Shown here: piece after piece, positions 7,999 through 15,688 of the stretch
How the letters are laid out: every line of letters starts with the position of its first letter
Numbering within the stretch: position 1 is the stretch's first letter
From: Kordia antarctica
GTDB lineage: Bacteria > Bacteroidota > Bacteroidia > Flavobacteriales > Flavobacteriaceae
Direction of reading: 5' to 3'
Length of the DNA stretch: 64,000 nt
NCBI RefSeq assembly: GCF_009901525.1
Contig: NZ_CP019288.1
Location: 2,199,501 to 2,263,500 of the forward strand
The notes under the pieces: generated by a model
What the model was told of the DNA's origin: nothing
Database searches by the model: none
The model's input: the letters and a program-made list of their open reading frames with translations, nothing else
Position numbers and translations under genes: made by a program

Positions 7999-9513
7999 AT
8001 GAATAGCAAGGACAATTTTATTGATCATATTGACAAAGGATATGTAACAAAAGGTGATTACATTATTATGGGATCAGCTATGTATGAAGGCGAAACTGTG
8101 ACCGATGCATATGTAAAAATTCCTTTAAAAACATTAAATAGACATGGTTTAATTGCTGGTGCGACAGGAACTGGAAAAACCAAAACACTACAAATACTAG
8201 CTGAAAACTTATCTGACAAAGGAATTCCTGTATTATTGATGGATTTAAAAGGTGATTTAAGTGGAATTGCACAACCAAGTCCTGGACATCGAAAAATTGA
8301 CGAACGTCATGCAAAAATTGGTTTTCCGTTTGAAGCAAAAAACTTTCCTATTGAAATCCTTTCCTTATCCGATCAAGATGGTGTGCGTTTGCGCGCTACG
8401 GTTTCGGAATTTGGCCCTGTATTACTTTCTCGAATTTTAAACTTAAGTGAAACCCAATCTGGAATTGTTGCTGTTGTTTTTAAATATTGTGATGATAACA
8501 AAATGCCATTGCTCGATTTAAAAGATTTCAAAAAAGTATTGCAATATGCAACTGGCGAAGGAAAACAAGAATTTCAAGAAGCATACGGACGAATTTCTAC
8601 CGCTTCTACAGGTGCAATTTTGCGTAAAATTGTAGAATTAGAACAACAAGGTGCCGAATTATTTTTTGGCGAAACTTCTTTTGATGTAAACGATTTGACT
8701 CGTATTGACAAAGACGGACGCGGTTATATCAATATTATTCGTTTGACGGATATTCAAGATAAACCAAAATTATTCTCCACGTTTATGTTAAGCTTATTAG
8801 CAGAAATTTACGAGACGTTTCCTGAGCAAGGCGATAGCGGACGACCAGAATTGGTATTGTTTATTGACGAAGCGCATTTAATATTTAAAGAAGCTTCCAA
8901 AGCATTATTAAACCAAATAGAAAGCATTGTAAAATTAATTCGTTCCAAAGGAATCGGATTGTACTTTGTAACACAAAATCCAACCGATGTTCCAGAAGCA
9001 GTTTTGGGACAATTAGGTTTAAAAATACAACATGCATTGCGTGCGTTTACGGCAAAAGATAGAAAAGCAATCAAGTTGACCGCAGAAAATTATCCTGATT
9101 CAGAATATTACGATACTGCCGAAATTTTAACATCTTTAGGTATTGGAGAAGCATTAATTTCTGCGTTAGATGAAAAAGGAAGACCAACACCATTAGCCGC
9201 AACTATGTTACGCGCGCCAATGAGTAGAATGGACGTATTAACGCCTTCTGAATTGAAAGAAGTAATTGATAACTCGAAATTGGTTCGGAAATACAATGAA
9301 GACATTGATCGTGAAAGTGCGTACGAAATGCTAAACGAAAAGATTAAAAAAGCAGAGGCACTTCACGAAAAAGAAGAAGAATTCAAAACAAAAGAAAAAT
9401 CTTCCAGATCTTCTAGCAGACAAAGTACACGCCAAAATCCAATTATTAAAGTGATCACAAGTGCTTCATTTATAAGAAGCTTCTTTGGAATACTCAAGAA
9501 ATTTATCAAATAG
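7999..9513 (+). CDS. HerA-like ATPase (DUF853 family)
   Basis: Cytoplasmic P-loop ATPase of the HerA/FtsK-related DUF853 group; often called helicase HerA-like but of undefined cellular role. The Walker A motif is GATGTGKT at residues 54-61. Walker B is LVLFIDEAHLIF and a downstream sensor region reads GIGLYFVTQNPTDVP. The C-terminal 60 residues are a charged coiled-coil-like segment ending in a basic tail. The ATG at 7999 is preferred over an in-frame TTG three codons upstream. No nuclease partner such as NurA is adjacent, so the classical HerA-NurA pair is not supported here. 504 residues, normal. Confidence 0.88.
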   Translation: MNSKDNFIDHIDKGYVTKGDYIIMGSAMYEGETVTDAYVKIPLKTLNRHGLIAGATGTGKTKTLQILAENLSDKGIPVLLMDLKGDLSGIAQPSPGHRKIDERHAKIGFPFEAKNFPIEILSLSDQDGVRLRATVSEFGPVLLSRILNLSETQSGIVAVVFKYCDDNKMPLLDLKDFKKVLQYATGEGKQEFQEAYGRISTASTGAILRKIVELEQQGAELFFGETSFDVNDLTRIDKDGRGYINIIRLTDIQDKPKLFSTFMLSLLAEIYETFPEQGDSGRPELVLFIDEAHLIFKEASKALLNQIESIVKLIRSKGIGLYFVTQNPTDVPEAVLGQLGLKIQHALRAFTAKDRKAIKLTAENYPDSEYYDTAEILTSLGIGEALISALDEKGRPTPLAATMLRAPMSRMDVLTPSELKEVIDNSKLVRKYNEDIDRESAYEMLNEKIKKAEALHEKEEEFKTKEKSSRSSSRQSTRQNPIIKVITSASFIRSFFGILKKFIK

Positions 9514-9576
9514 TAAACAATAAAAAAAGTATAAAAAGGTTATCCTTTCAACATTAAATACATAAACTAAAATCGC

Positions 9577-10167
9577 GTGAAAAAGTTATTATTACTAAGT
9601 ATCAGTATCGTTTGTTTGGCAAGTTGTGCTAAAAAAGAAGATCCATTTTTGATTCAAAAAGATCAAATCGGAAAATTGTACCAAGACATTACTGTACAGC
9701 AATTAGATTCTGTTTTTGCCAATGATTCTTTGGTAAAACGCATTGGCGAAGGCGATTTTGTACAAGCTGGTGACGACAAGTATTTAATCTTTGAAAAAGG
9801 TGGAAAACAACTATTAACGTTGACACCAAGACAGCAACATGATGAAAATGAAAAGATTAAAACGATTCAAATTCACGATCCGCGTTTTAAAACAGACAAA
9901 GGTCTTACGCTAAAAAGTACGTTTAAGGATATTCGTGAAAATTATAAAATCAAACACATTCACAATACATTCAGAAACATTTTAGTTACGGTGGATGGAA
10001 ACGAATATTTTACGATTGACAAAAAAGAATTGCCAGAAGATTTACGCTACGATATCAACTTAAATATTGAAGCACTTCAAATTCCTGATGCGGCAAAAAT
10101 TAAATATTTTATGATCAATTGGGAACATCCTGAAACTCCTAAAACCGATTCAAAAGATGTCCAATAA
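9577..10167 (+). CDS. Hypothetical lipoprotein
   Basis: I do not recognise a family. The GTG start gives a lipoprotein signal (MKKLLLLSISIVCLASC) with the acylated Cys at about residue 18, followed by a charged linker. The remaining 175 residues are soluble and alternate beta-type segments such as DDKYLIFEKGGKQLLTL and NILVTVDGNEYFTI, suggesting a small beta-rich periplasmic domain. It overlaps the next gene, a cupin, by 11 bp, so the two are probably co-translated. Confidence 0.75.
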   Translation: MKKLLLLSISIVCLASCAKKEDPFLIQKDQIGKLYQDITVQQLDSVFANDSLVKRIGEGDFVQAGDDKYLIFEKGGKQLLTLTPRQQHDENEKIKTIQIHDPRFKTDKGLTLKSTFKDIRENYKIKHIHNTFRNILVTVDGNEYFTIDKKELPEDLRYDINLNIEALQIPDAAKIKYFMINWEHPETPKTDSKDVQ

Positions 10168-10525
10168 AAAATATCACGTTCAAAAAAAACCATTTGTCGT
10201 TCCAACAACTGATGGAAAACTCATTGAAGAACATTTTGGAAATGCTACGGATGGAAATTCTGACGTAAGTGTTGCACACATGATTGCGCCGCCAAAATGG
10301 AGCGAACCGTTTCAAACTCCTAAATTTGATGAATTTACATATATCATCAAAGGAAAAAAACAATTTATCATTGATGATGAAATCATTATTTTAAAAGCTG
10401 GACAATCGATCAAAATTGAAAAAAATACGCGTGTACAATATTCCAATCCGTTTGACGAAGCTTGTGAATATTTAGCCGTTTGTTTGCCAGCATTCGCTAT
10501 GGATTTGGTAAACAGAGAAGAATAA
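10157..10525 (+). CDS. Small cupin-domain protein
   Basis: Single-domain cupin of 122 residues; a cytoplasmic beta-barrel that could bind a metal or small ligand. The barrel is suggested by IIKGKKQFIIDDEIIIL, the turn KAGQSIKIEKNTRVQYSN and the closing strand CEYLAVCLPAF. The canonical metal-binding histidines of cupin motif 1 are mostly absent (an Asp/Glu-containing EFTYIIKG is seen), so catalytic activity is uncertain. It begins inside the end of the lipoprotein gene (11-bp overlap). Confidence 0.78.
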   Translation: MSNKKYHVQKKPFVVPTTDGKLIEEHFGNATDGNSDVSVAHMIAPPKWSEPFQTPKFDEFTYIIKGKKQFIIDDEIIILKAGQSIKIEKNTRVQYSNPFDEACEYLAVCLPAFAMDLVNREE

Positions 10526-10886
10526 TACCTGTTATCACTTAAAATGCACCTAATAATTTGTTTCTATTGCGCCCATACTTCGACTAGGCTCAGTACATGT
10601 ATTTCAATATAAAATAAAACCGTAACGATGCTATGCATTGATTTTCTAATTCATCTGGACACACTATAATTAAAATTATTTTAGGCTCCTTTTAAATAAT
10701 AATTGGTGTAATAAAAAGGTTATTTAGAAAATGATTTTGAAACGTCATTCTGAATTTTCACATTGAATTTATCGAAGTGTATTTCAGAATCTCAGCGTTG
10801 CAATCTCAATGATTATGTAAAACTGAATCAAGTTCAGTTTTACATAACTTTCTAAATAACCTTTTCCCCTTTTTATAATACCAAAA
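10526..10886. other. Intergenic region with a palindromic element
   Basis: No gene is seen between the convergent cupin and DOMON-like genes. The left half contains a short copy of the 'cttcgactaggctcag' repeat family near 10,577. The right half is occupied by the MITE-like element at 10714-10865. Confidence 0.6.
10714..10865. repeat. MITE-like element with 17-bp terminal inverted repeats
   Basis: AAAAGGTTATTTAGAAA (10714-10730) is the exact reverse complement of 10849-10865. A second perfect hairpin of 14 bp lies inside at 10814-10827 with 10833-10846. No ORF is present. This is consistent with a miniature non-autonomous element or a long folded terminator for the convergent genes. Confidence 0.6.
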
Positions 10887-12356
10887 TTACGGTTTAATAA
10901 TCGTTACATATCTGTACGTTCCGTTCTTTCCAATATACCCATATCCATTCGTAGTTCGTGCTCTTGCGTATACATTAAACGAATGCGCGCACGTTACTTT
11001 TGGATTAAAGTTTCCTATAATATGATGACTTCCTTGCCAGTTTGCAGGCATTGTTGCAGGATCGTACTTTTTATATACAATATTCTCTGAATCACCTTCG
11101 CCCCAACGTGCTGTTAAGCTATAATCCAATAAATTTCCTTCGGTATCAAAAGCTTCTACATCAATGACTAGTACATCTTTATTATTTTGAAGATTTACAA
11201 TGCCACAAGCGCCAATTTCTGCATTTTTATACTTCACAGAATTGATACTTACTTCCGGAACATTATTGTCAATATACATAGTTAACACTTGCTCTGGAGC
11301 TGTTGCGCCAACTTCTGTTCCTGCGTTGTTATAGAATTTTACTTTAAATTGATGCAATCCTGTATTTAATTTTGTTGAATTGAATTGAAACAATAAATCA
11401 TCAATAGAATAATCGACGCCTGCGCTTGGCATTTTATAAAAATTACTTGCATCTGGCGAAGAAGCTTCCAATATATAATCGGAACCATTCCATTTATAAT
11501 TGTACCAAGAAGTTACAAACTCTGAGAATGATCCCGAAGTTCCTGCTCTATGGAATACTTTGTACTTTCTTGCGCCTACTCTTGGCAATTGATCCATTTT
11601 TGTGCGATTTCCAATTACGTTTAGCAATCCGCCAAAAGCAGCATTTCTAGCATAAATAAAATAGTTAGAAGCTGTTGTTGCGCGTCCTGTTGCAGCATTA
11701 ATTTTTGTGGTTGGAATTAATCCGACACTTCCCATAACTGGTCCTAAATCAGCGGTTGAAATAGATGGTTTTCTAGAGAAATACAACGTGTGTAATTTGG
11801 AAAAGTCTCTGAAAAAATTTGTTGGTGTGTCATAATTTAGATTTGGAGTGTTTGAATGCACTCTGAAACCAAACTTTGTATACGAACTAAACCACCACCA
11901 TAATAAGTTGATCTTTAAATCGGTCAATCTAAATTTGAATTTCCAGATTCTGTGTGGCGTTGAAGAATTTGGAGAAGTCCCGAATGTACTTTTACATTCT
12001 GACTTTTGTACTTCATTCAACAAACCTGTCCATCTTCCTGCGCCTTTATAATATTGTCTTCCCATTTTATTAGGATTGCCAGGATAGTTTCCATAATTCA
12101 CATCATAATTTGGTGTAATGGCTCTATTTCGATTTCTATCGAAGGTAAACCAAAAATAATCGCCTGTTCCTGGATCGTTATGTGTGTCTTTTACAACATC
12201 CAACACTACATATAAATATTTCGCGTCATTTTTGGCAAGCATGAATCCGCCATCGAATTTCATCTTGTTGTCTTGTGCGCCTGACCAAACAGCATCTTCT
12301 AATTGATCGTCTAATGAAATGGGCGTTCCTGCCCAACTTGATTTAATTGTTCCCAT
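10887..12356 (-). CDS. DOMON/CBM9-like beta-rich protein without signal peptide
   Basis: Unrecognised as a named family. Residues 1-200 resemble a DOMON or CBM9-like sandwich: DDQLEDAVWSGA, then KYLYVVLDVVKDTHND and YFWFTFDRNRN, a pattern seen in carbohydrate- or heme-binding domains. Residues 200-490 look like beta-sandwich repeats with NTGLHQFKVKFYNNAGTE and DVEAFDTEGNLLD. The fold suggests an extracellular protein, yet the N-terminus (MGTIKSSWAGTPISL) has no signal peptide and an in-frame stop lies seven codons upstream, so the start is firm. It may stay in the cytoplasm or leave by another route. Monocistronic. Confidence 0.6.
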   Translation of the reverse strand: MGTIKSSWAGTPISLDDQLEDAVWSGAQDNKMKFDGGFMLAKNDAKYLYVVLDVVKDTHNDPGTGDYFWFTFDRNRNRAITPNYDVNYGNYPGNPNKMGRQYYKGAGRWTGLLNEVQKSECKSTFGTSPNSSTPHRIWKFKFRLTDLKINLLWWWFSSYTKFGFRVHSNTPNLNYDTPTNFFRDFSKLHTLYFSRKPSISTADLGPVMGSVGLIPTTKINAATGRATTASNYFIYARNAAFGGLLNVIGNRTKMDQLPRVGARKYKVFHRAGTSGSFSEFVTSWYNYKWNGSDYILEASSPDASNFYKMPSAGVDYSIDDLLFQFNSTKLNTGLHQFKVKFYNNAGTEVGATAPEQVLTMYIDNNVPEVSINSVKYKNAEIGACGIVNLQNNKDVLVIDVEAFDTEGNLLDYSLTARWGEGDSENIVYKKYDPATMPANWQGSHHIIGNFNPKVTCAHSFNVYARARTTNGYGYIGKNGTYRYVTIIKP

Positions 12357-12395
12357 AATTTTTTCTGGTTTTTAGGTTATACTTATTTTATGGAA

Positions 12396-12403
12396 CAAAA
12401 TTA
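12396..12403 (-). promoter_or_regulatory. Candidate -7 box TAATTTTG for the DOMON-like gene
   Basis: Reverse-strand match to TAnnTTTG, 40 bp upstream of the ATG. Confidence 0.4.
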
Positions 12404-12814
12404 CTGTAACCTAACTACCTGTGTAATAGTAGAAAAACTAATTTTACATAGGAAAAAGACTATTTTTTAGTATGGTTTTTAAATCAACTAAAAGTTAATT
12501 CAAGCCTATTCTCGATACAATTTTATTTATTTCGATAGCTCCGCTCGATATAAAAAAATCACTGGAATTGACATTTTTGAATATAGTTACGTCCGTGTAG
12601 GCAGAAATTTTGGGAGAATTTTGTATCGAAACCAAATAATATTCAATAAAAAAATAGAAAGTATTCCTGATTTTCGACGAATTCTAGTTTATCACTAACG
12701 AATTCTAAAAGCACTCCGAAAAAGCCTCCAATTGCCACTACATTTGAAATGTAATTAAGAAACAAAATCATCTTAATCACAATAAAAAGATACAAACTTT
12801 AAAACAAACATCAA

Positions 12815-13030
12815 ATGTGGTACGATATAACAGCAACAAAAATGATTCAAAAATATTTGAATATCTATTCGCAAATTAAACTGCAGTTTGATGGCGAAGG
12901 AAACGTAAACACAGTTGCTTTGTTTCAAGAAGGCAAATGGATTTCGAGCCCGACATTGGCAAAACGAATGCGCTTACAACATATTTCATTACCAATACGG
13001 CAAAAAGCATCTATTACATTAAAAAGATAA
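12815..13030 (+). CDS. Possible small protein of 71 residues
   Basis: Uncertain ORF beginning MWYDITATKMIQKYLNIYSQ and ending with a basic tail (ASITLKR). It lies in a 0.9-kb gap, directly before the folded element at 13043-13174, on the same strand as the downstream lipoprotein. The composition is compatible with a real soluble peptide (charged and hydrophobic residues alternate in QIKLQFDGEGNVNTVALFQ). No family is recognised. It could also be a gene remnant. Confidence 0.3.
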   Translation: MWYDITATKMIQKYLNIYSQIKLQFDGEGNVNTVALFQEGKWISSPTLAKRMRLQHISLPIRQKASITLKR

Positions 13031-13042
13031 AGGTTGGTTGGG

Positions 13043-13174
13043 AAGAATCAGCTTGAATACTTTTGACGGCTGTCAGAAGCTACGATTGTAAACTATTGAA
13101 GAGTGGGTTTTCAAATGCAATAACAATCGTGATTTCAATCAAAAAGTGGATTGACCTTATTCAAGCTGATTTTT
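13043..13174 (+). ncRNA. Candidate structured RNA or folded DNA element (closed multi-branch)
   Basis: A closing stem of 17 pairs with one G-T pair (13043-13059 with 13158-13174, 14 pairs perfect) encloses three successive hairpins. These are 13060-13079 (8 bp, GGCT loop), 13082-13130 (8 bp plus an inner 5-bp helix at 13096-13100/13110-13114), and 13135-13154 (6 bp). It lies between the small ORF and a lipoprotein gene whose ATG is 80 bp further on, so a 5' leader role is possible. No known RNA family was recognised. Its strand is assumed from its neighbours. Confidence 0.45.
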
Positions 13175-13254
13175 ATACTGCTAGAATTAAAGGATTGAAA
13201 AATTGAATTATTAAAAGATTAAAAAAATAACACAACATTAAAAATTACAACACT

Positions 13255-14301
13255 ATGAAAACAAAAGCATTAAAAATGGCAACATTCATGGGAATCATAT
13301 TAACATTAGTATTCGCATGTTCAAAAGAAAGTTCAAACGATTTAGCTGAAATAACCGCAAGCGAAGCAACCGCTTCCAAACAAGCCGTTGTATTCATCGC
13401 AGGATATGACAAAGGTTCTAGCACGTATTATAAAGACGCCAAAAAGCACTTTCAAGAGTTGAGTTATACAATTATAGACGACGCATTTTCGCTTCAAGAA
13501 ATTATTTCTTGGTTAAATAAAAATCATAACGAACAAGATTATAGCGAAATTCACATTGTAAATAAAGGAAATTCTAAAAAAGGACTTTCGTTAGAAACTA
13601 CAATTCACGGCGAGTTACTTTCGCAAGAAACGTTATTAAATTGCTTAAAAGAAAACAAACTTCCAACACTAGAAAATGTATTGGCAGCAGACAGCAAATT
13701 GGTATTTCATACATCTGAATTAGGCAAAAATAAAAATTTATTACAAGTTTTAAAGCAAACATTTACGGCAAACTATCAGCCAAAAGTATTTGCAACGCAA
13801 CATGCAACCGTTTTTAACGGACAGTTTCAAAAGCACTTCTTAGCGAAAGTTTTTTACGGATATTATCCAACAGCACAATCTCCTGGAAATGTAGATTTAT
13901 CAAAGCAATTTATCAACAAATATCCTTTGGAAGACATTCATTGGTTAGACGCAATCAGAACAAAAGAAGAAGGCGAACCTGGAGAAGCATTCGCGTATAA
14001 ATTCAACATTCCAATTCGTTGGGAAATCCAATTCTCAGACGACGATGAAATTCCTTCTTTGGCTGACGGAAACGAAATTATGGATTGGATTGACGATAAC
14101 GAAGCTTATAAAAATATAATTACTGACATGGGAATCTCTGTAGAAAAATTCAGATGGAAAGCTGTAAAAGTTGGGCAAAAAGTAATCATCAAAGGAAAAA
14201 CAACGGCGGTTTGTATCTTAAAACCAATGATGCAACGTAACAATCCGTTATCATATGTTCGAACAGAATTTGACAATCAACGGTATTATACACAGCTTTG
14301 A
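13255..14301 (+). CDS. Lipoprotein with a caspase/DUF4347-like N-terminal pattern
   Basis: No family is recognised with confidence. A lipoprotein signal ends at Cys22 (LVFACS). The segment from about residue 43 reads AVVFIAGYDKG, then IISWLNKN, IHIVNKGN, LETTIHGELLSQETLL and KLVFHTSELGKN. This order of strands and turns resembles the CHAT/gingipain/DUF4347 group, in which a His sits in a 'gHG' turn and a Cys or other residue follows the last strand. Both catalytic positions look replaced here (Asn and Thr/Ser), so an inactive or divergent domain is inferred. The C-terminal half (WEIQFSDDDEIPSL) is of unknown fold. A terminator follows. Confidence 0.65.
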   Translation: MKTKALKMATFMGIILTLVFACSKESSNDLAEITASEATASKQAVVFIAGYDKGSSTYYKDAKKHFQELSYTIIDDAFSLQEIISWLNKNHNEQDYSEIHIVNKGNSKKGLSLETTIHGELLSQETLLNCLKENKLPTLENVLAADSKLVFHTSELGKNKNLLQVLKQTFTANYQPKVFATQHATVFNGQFQKHFLAKVFYGYYPTAQSPGNVDLSKQFINKYPLEDIHWLDAIRTKEEGEPGEAFAYKFNIPIRWEIQFSDDDEIPSLADGNEIMDWIDDNEAYKNIITDMGISVEKFRWKAVKVGQKVIIKGKTTAVCILKPMMQRNNPLSYVRTEFDNQRYYTQL

Positions 14302-14757
14302 TTGATGTGACAATTTGTTGATTTGAAAATGTGTCAATTTGAAAATGATGTTTCTTTGAACCTTTACAAACTATAAAAGCAATCTGTAATTGTAACCTGC
14401 AGATTGCTTCTCTTTATTCACTCTAAAATTAATTTGAAGATTTGGAAATGTGTTAATTTGAAAATTACTTTTATTTGAACCTTTACGTAAAATTAAGATG
14501 TTCCAAACGTCACTTCGAGTGATTTTCTGTCATATTGAGCGCAGTCGAAATAGACAAAAAATAGTATCGAGAAGTGCTTAACACCTACGAATTGTTTCTT
14601 TATCTAAAACGACTTGCGCAAAGTGAAGTCAGAGTAAACGATCTTAAATCATATAACAAACAATACTGATGTTGCGTGTAGCGCATAATTTTCAAATCGG
14701 CAAATTTTCAAATTAGCACATTGAATTACTTATCAAAAAAATAAACCAATTTTAACC
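14302..14757. other. Repeat-bearing spacer
   Basis: No gene is seen. Besides the terminator it holds two diverged copies of a unit of about 40 bp reading 'tgt(c/t)aatttgaaaat' to 'tgaacctttac' (near 14,328-14,367 and 14,450-14,486). It also holds a degenerate member of the TCGAG/TATCGAGA palindrome family at about 14,508-14,575. Confidence 0.55.
14377..14409 (+). terminator. Intrinsic terminator after the lipoprotein gene
   Basis: A perfect 10-bp stem AAGCAATCTG (14377-14386) with 14400-14409, then TCTCTTTATT. Confidence 0.65.
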
Positions 14758-14765
14758 TATATTTG
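14758..14765 (+). promoter_or_regulatory. Candidate -7 box TATATTTG for the SH3-domain gene
   Basis: Ends only 4 bp before the ATG at 14770, so transcription from it would start at or within the start codon. Either the mRNA is leaderless or the match is fortuitous. Confidence 0.35.
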
Positions 14766-14769
14766 TCTT

Positions 14770-15609
14770 ATGTTCACTTTAAAACTCAATACCATTTCGC
14801 TTCTCATGTGCTTCTTCTTTTGCACACTAAGTCATGCGCAAAAAGATACTACATACATTGACCAAAACTTCAAGGTTAATGAAACGTATTCGTTATTTGG
14901 CGACAATGTAAAGTTAAGAGCTGAACCAAATACTACTTCGGAAGTTGTTACGTTGGTACGAATTGGCGACACGATTACCATTCTTAAAAAAACGGACGAA
15001 TTTCTTCAAGATGCAACTTCAAAATCAGCTTGGTATGAAGTAGACTTTCAAGGAAATAAAGGTTTTATTGCTGGAAAATTTATTGCAAATACACATAAAA
15101 AAAGTGGAAATCAACAGTTTTATTTTCGCTTCGAATCAGATGATGAACAGGGAAAATTACACATCCGAATTGTTCATAATACAAAGACAAAAGCGTATAC
15201 AGAAGCTACGTTAAAACTTTTAGACGAAAATATTGGCGTGAGTTTTGAAGAACATCACGATTTAAAAAACGTGCTTAGAATTCTAAAAGTTAACTATTTT
15301 GGCGATTCTTGCGGAGCAGAAAGCGGCAAAACAGTATTATTTTTGGACACTAACTATAAATTAATTAAAGTAGCAGATTTATCTTCAATTGGCGACGGCG
15401 GTGTGTATTCTTTATCAGAAACATTCACCTATAAAACTGATGAAAATAACGGACAACCAATAATTCTATTTACAAAAGAAGAAGAGGAACAAGTTGACGA
15501 AGAAAAACGTTGGTTTGAAACGAAAAAAATAACCAGAATTTACGAATGGAATGGCTCAAAATTAGTTCCTGAATTTTCGAAAGAATTTAAAAAAAGAATA
15601 GAAAACTAA
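14770..15609 (+). CDS. Secreted SH3-domain protein
   Basis: Exported protein with a bacterial SH3 (SH3b) domain that commonly binds peptidoglycan or other cell-envelope ligands. A signal peptide covers about residues 1-23 (LLMCFFFCTLSHAQ). The SH3b domain spans about 38-95, seen as NVKLRAEPNTTSEVVTLV, GDTITILKKTDEF, WYEVDFQGNKGFIAGKF. The C-terminal 170 residues form an unassigned beta-rich domain that includes FGDSCGAESGKTVLFLDTNY. It is followed after 79 bp by the sensor kinase on the same strand; whether they are co-transcribed is unclear because a palindromic repeat lies between them. Confidence 0.78.
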   Translation: MFTLKLNTISLLMCFFFCTLSHAQKDTTYIDQNFKVNETYSLFGDNVKLRAEPNTTSEVVTLVRIGDTITILKKTDEFLQDATSKSAWYEVDFQGNKGFIAGKFIANTHKKSGNQQFYFRFESDDEQGKLHIRIVHNTKTKAYTEATLKLLDENIGVSFEEHHDLKNVLRILKVNYFGDSCGAESGKTVLFLDTNYKLIKVADLSSIGDGGVYSLSETFTYKTDENNGQPIILFTKEEEEQVDEEKRWFETKKITRIYEWNGSKLVPEFSKEFKKRIEN

Positions 15610-15610
15610 A

Positions 15611-15654
15611 ACGTCAATTCGAGTGATTTTTGAAAAAAATTGTATCGAGAATAG
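15611..15654. repeat. Half-copy of the TCGAG/TATCGAGA dispersed repeat
   Basis: Reads as CGTCAATTCGAGTGATTTTT, a short AT stretch, then TTGTATCGAGAATA. It matches the left half of the long element at 20811-21008 and similar segments at 19716-19766, 41493-41552 and 41664-41723. Confidence 0.7.
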
Positions 15655-15688
15655 TATTTTCCTATTCTTTCAAAATAGTATAAAGTAT

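Noticed and set aside
7999-10167. HerA-NurA or defence-type HerA operon
   Set aside because: The HerA-like ATPase belongs to the DUF853 type and its neighbours are a lipoprotein and a cupin, with no nuclease or SIR2-like gene.
13043-13174. Possible retron msr-msd RNA
   Set aside because: The inverted ends and hairpins are reminiscent, but no reverse transcriptase gene is encoded nearby.
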